Source: Nephromyces sp. MM_2019
Taxonomy: Eukaryota > Apicomplexa > Aconoidasida > Nephromycida
Direction: 5' to 3'
Length of the DNA stretch: 64,000 nucleotides
Assembly: GCA_015657535.1 (NCBI GenBank)
Contig: JADHZB010000125.1
Span: 62,001-126,000 of the forward strand
Part shown: positions 59,431 to 64,000 of the stretch, piece by piece
Numbering within the stretch: position 1 is the first letter of the stretch
How the letters are laid out: every line of letters starts with the position of its first letter
Made by a program: the position numbers and the translations under genes
Notes under the pieces: model-generated
Databases searched by the model: none
What the model saw: the letters and a program-made list of their open reading frames with translations, nothing else
What the model was told of the DNA's origin: nothing

Positions 59431-60816
59431 GCTTTGACCTATTCTGCCGAGATATATATGAAGCTATTAAAGAGTGCCACACACACTTTCTATTTACTAT
59501 AGCGTATGAGTATTGTAGTCAGCAGTGTGCCTTTTTCTTTGAGCACCAGTGTCGTCTCTTGGTATCACCGGCAGGAGCCATATTAATTTGCATATGCAAA
59601 CAGAGTATATTCCTGATACTTTCAGATAAAATAATTGGGGGCATAGAATCCATATTGTATAATAACACCATAAATATTGAAAGTCGCTTATAGTTTACGA
59701 ACGCTCTTGACATCTGTATGTTATTCTTATGTTTAAATGAAGAGCTTGCACTATTGTGGGTACACGCAATTATTTTGATATAATTTTTGTTGAAAGAGTC
59801 TAATCATATCGTTTGTGTTATAAGCTTAGCAAAGTTCTATAAATCTGAGAAATCTTCTTTTTTTAAATTTGATTTTTTGAAGTACATGCAAAGAATGTAG
59901 TTCTCAAATGTAGTATATTATTAGTTTTTAGTCATTGAAATCTTTTTCATTCACATCGGCACCATAAGGCGTAATCAGTTTCAGTGAATGTTTTAACGCT
60001 TTAGTTTCTATAAAATGGATACAAGCGTTAGCCAATAAACAATAAGGTCTTTTTCTGACCAACGTTATATGTAGCGAAAATAAGTTCGTCACAAATATAA
60101 CCCTTTTGATTATTCGGTCCTACTGAAGGTCTCTTTAACTTTCAAGTTCATTCTTCTTTCCGGAATAAAAGAAGTGCACCATTGGTGGAACTAGGCAAGG
60201 CAAAACAATGGATCAAGCTATCCCCATGGATATAGAAGCCTACTATGAGCGTTAGCTAGCATAATAAAATAATTAAATCAAAAATGCTCGTTTATCCGAG
60301 TCTCATATTTTTTTTTGTCACTTGTTGCACAAAGCTAAGGCAAGCCTTTTTGGTGTGCTAGCCTGGTTTCACTCGTGGGCTATGCATGCTAATGCTATAC
60401 GGTGTGCACTTTTTAGATTTCACGATATTGATTTTTCAGTTGTCAATAATTTTTTTAAGCTCACTATTATGGGAGAAACTTGAGTGCTCCGTTTTTGCTA
60501 GCAAAAGTCTTGAATCTTCTCAGAAACTCGGAGTAGTGACAGCCCTTCTTGTTCGCTTGGTAGCACAAACTTTAAAAAAGTAACGCGGGTAGGTATCTCA
60601 GGAACTTCTATTCAACTTGCTTCAGAAATAAAAAGGAAATTTCTATGTTTTCATCCAATGCATAAGGCATTTAGCTTCTTATAATATTACGTTTTGAATA
60701 TTTTTCATGCAAAAAAATATGCCTCTCAATCACTGAAAAATTTTATTATTCATTTTTTTTAACTATTTCATTACGTGAATAAAAATATCCCGGTGACTCT
60801 GTTGCTAATTGAATAG
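59431..60816. other. Gap, possible 5' exons of the next gene
   Basis: AT-rich. The frame 59313-59693 overlaps the previous candidate in another frame. A protein-like piece at about 60480-60580 (SLESSQKLGVVTALLVRL) may be an exon of the 60817 gene, but the phase does not match. Nothing else seen. Confidence 0.35.
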
Positions 60817-61981
60817 ATCCCAAATCCAATTGGATACGATGGCACCAGCACTAATTCTAGAAAAAATGCGTGTGATGCAATCTTAACTGCTCAGAGTCTA
60901 GCTCATCCAAATTACGGGTGCTTTCTTCCAAATCTATCCCCTGAAAAAGCTCCTGATGAGGCAATAATGCCACAAAGGCGCCTAACAACAGCATTTTCGA
61001 GTTATAATCGTCAGGAAACAGCAAAAACTAGCGTAGGTGCTCAGATTTGTACTAGAAGAAAAATTACTTTTCCTAACGGCTGAATTGCATATTTCGCATC
61101 TCATGGAGGTGGAAAAATGTGAAAAAGTTATAACTGCGTTGATAAGCCTATACAATAGCGGCAGACTTATTGCAACTGCGAACTAGTATATCTTGCAAAA
61201 TTTTCCTGTAATTTAACGCGGTTAGTATTAAAAATAACAGATAGAAGTCCTGAAAATATTTTCTAAGCTTGTGCCCTACTTTTAGACGGCTTTAGCTCAA
61301 GCCATGTTTCTCTCTTTCAACGAAACATCATACGCACTAACTCTGGCGTATAGCTGGTTTTATTCATTTTAGGCCGCAGAGGACGCTCATAGAAAGAGAA
61401 GTAGGATGGTGATACGATGTCGGATCAAGCAATACAGGGAATTGAACCACCTGAAATCTTCAGTGGAATCACAGCAAGATGCAGATTCCCTGCATAAATA
61501 CAAAGGTCGCACAGGAACTTTTCTGGTGGAATCTCTCTCGGGTGATGCCACGCGTAATCAGATTAGTGACAAGGAGGAAATGAAGAATGGAAATGATGTA
61601 GAAAACATTAAACAAGATTCAGATACCTTTCATATTGGCAAAGGCTTTCCCGAAGCTTTGTCGGCAGAGACTTGCCAGGATGGCATGCCAGGTCTTCACG
61701 AGTTTCATGAGGGAGCTAGGGCGGCCTCATTATTCTGCAGCGAGAAACCTTATGACGCTACTTTTTCTCACTCACCTACCAAACAATTAACCACGAGTAG
61801 TAAAATTTCAGTGGAGACGGCTGCTACAGGGGAAGATTCTTTAAGCTGCTTAGCTTATAACAAAACTGCAGAAATTTCTTTTGAAGACGAAAATGAAGTA
61901 ACTATATTGCTAGACCCAAAGATAAAACGGCATCTGCAAAAAATACCCTCATGGCTCACGAAATTTTTCTGCGCCTGCTAG
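60817..61981 (+). CDS. 3' part of a hydrophilic protein, unknown function
   Basis: Two exons in phase 0: 60817-61032 (acceptor AATTGAATAG, donor AGC|GTAGGT) and 61373-61981 (acceptor TTCATTTTAG), 274 codons, TAG. The 5' end is missing. The first exon is polar (NPIGYDGTSTNSRKNACDA). The second opens with a basic, helix-like stretch (AEDAHRKRSRMVIRCRIKQY, then RELNHLK) that superficially resembles a DNA-binding basic region, but no leucine heptads follow. It continues Ser/Glu/Lys-rich and disordered, and ends LQKIPSWLTKFFCAC. A nuclear or regulatory role is only a guess. Confidence 0.5.
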
Positions 61982-63589
61982 AAAAGCACTAATCTAAATA
62001 CGCTAATGACGGAAGGTTCAGTAGTAGCCAAAAAAGTTAGTATGTTAATATGCACCTCGGATCCGTTTTAAACTTTGTATTTTCGCACCTACTTCTCCAC
62101 TAACAATTATAATAGGCTAAATGGCTTATGATACTAGATTAACGATTATCATCTTGGGCTAGAGTCAATTCGAAGCTTTTCTGCGGTACGCTGGACGTGA
62201 AAGCCTGGTCGAGACTCCTTAGGCATGAATTCAACTATCAACACAAAAAAAAGCTATCAGCACTCGAACCTTGGGGCATACTTCTTTGTACTAACGAAGA
62301 ATGATACTAGTATACTGGCATTTTTAAGCTCATTCATATCCCCGCTGACCCACTCGCCGCACATCATCTGCAATACCTAAGCTGAAATGAACTGAAAATA
62401 AGGCTTGGCGATATAAGGCTAGGGATACGTGTAGACTGCGTCTCAAAAAGTTATATCAATGTCAAAATGATCCACTTAATGCTGAAGGAATCATAAAAGC
62501 TTATGAAAGCACCTCAGCAAACATCGCTTTAGCGAATCTACTAAAAGCATCCTCCCAACTCCTAAGCAAGGAAATTTTGAATACTGCGCACTGTTATTAG
62601 ATTAATATCTGCCCTTAATTGCACTTGGATGTTACACAAATCCTGATAATTTTTGTACCGTAAAACTCTAACAGCACGTGAATTCCGCATGTATATTAAA
62701 CACCATTGGAACGAAAAATTACGTTCTTCTGATGTTCCTCCCATAAAATTTAGGTGACAAATCCTGCATAATAAGTGCTGTTAACTCATGAACGGGACCT
62801 CTTGCTGCTAAGGTTCATAATACTTATTAAAAACTAGCCAAACACTAATTAAAGTTATATTTGTGAATAGCAGAAGCTTGCGATAGATGTGCACGCACAA
62901 GAATAATTGTTGTTTTCTACGTAATGCTAACCCGTTTGATGTACAGCACCTCTCTCTTACTACCAGGAAACTGCGAGCGAAGTTGTAGCATATGGCAGAA
63001 AAGGAATTTATGTTGCACGAGTGGTCATAATGTTATAGCAAATATTTCTTCTTGTGTTCCCCTTAAAAATCCGTAAATCAATGATTTATAACATACCTTT
63101 ACCTAAAATATTCTTGCGAGGCATTCAGGAACACGACTTTATTATAGCAGGCATCACCGAAATGCATCAGTGGTCTGATTATCTTTAGGCAAACATCTGG
63201 GTGATAGTTTAGTGCGTGGAAAAGTTGCTTCTACTTACGAAAACATTGAAATTAACCTAAGGATTGTCAACGCACTGATATACCGACCTGATACTGGCTC
63301 CTATTAATCAAAATTAACTTCGCATTAAATACAAGCGTAGCACATGAGGAGGATCGTCCTCACATGCGTGATGCGACATTCGAAGACATTTTGCTACCCT
63401 CTTCATCCAATGTTTTTTTCTAAAATACGAAGAGATCAGATATAGTTTCGGGGACTAATGCAATGCGTAATAAGCAACTCTGAGCCCATGCTTAGGTCTT
63501 CTGTATCGCAGTGTTCGTAAATTCTAAGCCTTCGTATATGCGGGTAACTTCCCACAAGCTGATTGCATTCCCTATTAAAGATAAATCCT
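61982..63589. other. Gap without a supported gene
   Basis: AT-rich with short frames on both strands. A small inverted repeat (TGAGGA...TCCTCA) lies at 63346-63363. The minus-strand frame 63627-63436 may be a continuation of the edge gene in another frame but is not secure. Confidence 0.4.
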
Positions 63590-64000
63590 CTTCTCTTCGA
63601 AAAAAAAATTATTTTTTGCAATTCCATCTCCTCCGTGGTACTCGCTAGAAGCTTCGTGCTACAAAGAGTTTCGCCCTGCAGTGGAGCTCATTGGGAACGC
63701 ATTAAAAAATACTTTTTGCGCTGAATCCGTATCAACTATCAGACGACATATAAGGGCCTCCTTACCATACAAAATTTGAAGATATTTCCGTAAATTGTAT
63801 TGCATAGGTATATGAAGAAAGCCGAAGGGATACCATTCCAGGGGATAAAGCACTTATTTTGAAGCAATGGTATCTTTAGGATGATATATTCCCGGCGTAG
63901 AATCTGAATAAAACACCCGCTTTCGTTCTGAGCTCAAGGCTATATCGTGGGTAATGCCATCATTATGAGGATCATTTATCACATCCCTTCCATAGCTTGG
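63590..64000 (-). pseudogene. SMP-30/gluconolactonase-like beta-propeller fragment, interrupted
   Basis: From the window edge the minus strand stays in one frame to about 63590, broken by a TAA at about 63855 and a TAG at 63661-63659. Before the first stop: HNDGITHDIALSSERKRVFY then SDSTPG, matching the family pattern NGLAWSPDGxxLYFVDS. Between the stops: ALICRLIVDTDSAQKVFFNA, matching the next strand (xxYDFDxxTGxxxxRRVF). After the second stop: YHGGDGIAKNN, then EEKRIYL, matching GGPDGxAVDxEGxLYV. The second stop disappears if an 18-nt intron (63662-63645, GTAGCA...TCTAG) is removed; no GT donor precedes the first stop. The family includes lactonases and regucalcin. It is truncated by the window edge and may be a pseudogene or a mis-modelled gene. 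Confidence 0.35.

Noticed and set aside
63346..63363. Inverted repeat TGAGGA-N6-TCCTCA
   Set aside because: Six-base arms occur by chance in 64 kb; there is no T-tract, gene end or mobile-element feature beside it.

Overview
The window looks like nuclear DNA of an apicomplexan or close alveolate relative. It is AT-rich (roughly 60-63% A+T by eye). Genes on both strands are cut by many GT-AG introns, and there is no operon-like packing. The strongest placement marker is a bifunctional DHFR-TS gene in 11 exons on the minus strand. The DHFR-TS fusion is typical of apicomplexans and other bikonts and is absent from animals and fungi. I cannot name the species.

Layout, left to right: a secreted protein with a C-terminal F5/8C (FTP, fucolectin-like) domain (211-2261, +); a GDP-fucose-transporter-like nucleotide-sugar transporter (5908-7268, -); poorly resolved plus-strand coding blocks (8304-8680, 9619-10866, 11901-12179); DHFR-TS (12403-20151, -); a coding-rich but unresolved stretch (20152-22852); a coiled-coil protein (25573-27580, -); a mitochondrial NFU iron-sulfur scaffold (30984-35039, +); a small protein ending in a basic stretch plus a CaaX-like CGIC (38506-39159, +); a confusing block with competing open frames on both strands (41079-42850); an ORC1/CDC6-family replication-initiation ATPase with repeat-laden introns (46517-54525, +); an unresolved plus-strand gene or gene relic (57290-59430); the 3' part of an unknown hydrophilic protein (60817-61981, +); and at the right edge a minus-strand fragment resembling an SMP-30/gluconolactonase beta-propeller.

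Exon models were built by hand. A junction was accepted when splice sites, reading phase and, where available, family similarity agreed. For five genes (FTP protein, sugar transporter, DHFR-TS, NFU, CDC6/ORC1) every junction is phase-consistent and the product has family landmarks. In other places I could build phase-consistent models only by allowing introns of about 18-45 nt, sometimes on both strands of the same DNA; those are reported as candidates.

Functionally the genes are mostly unrelated housekeeping: folate/dTMP synthesis, Fe-S cluster transfer, replication licensing and Golgi sugar transport. The one suggestive neighbourhood is a fucolectin-fold secreted protein about 3.6 kb from a GDP-fucose-transporter-like gene.
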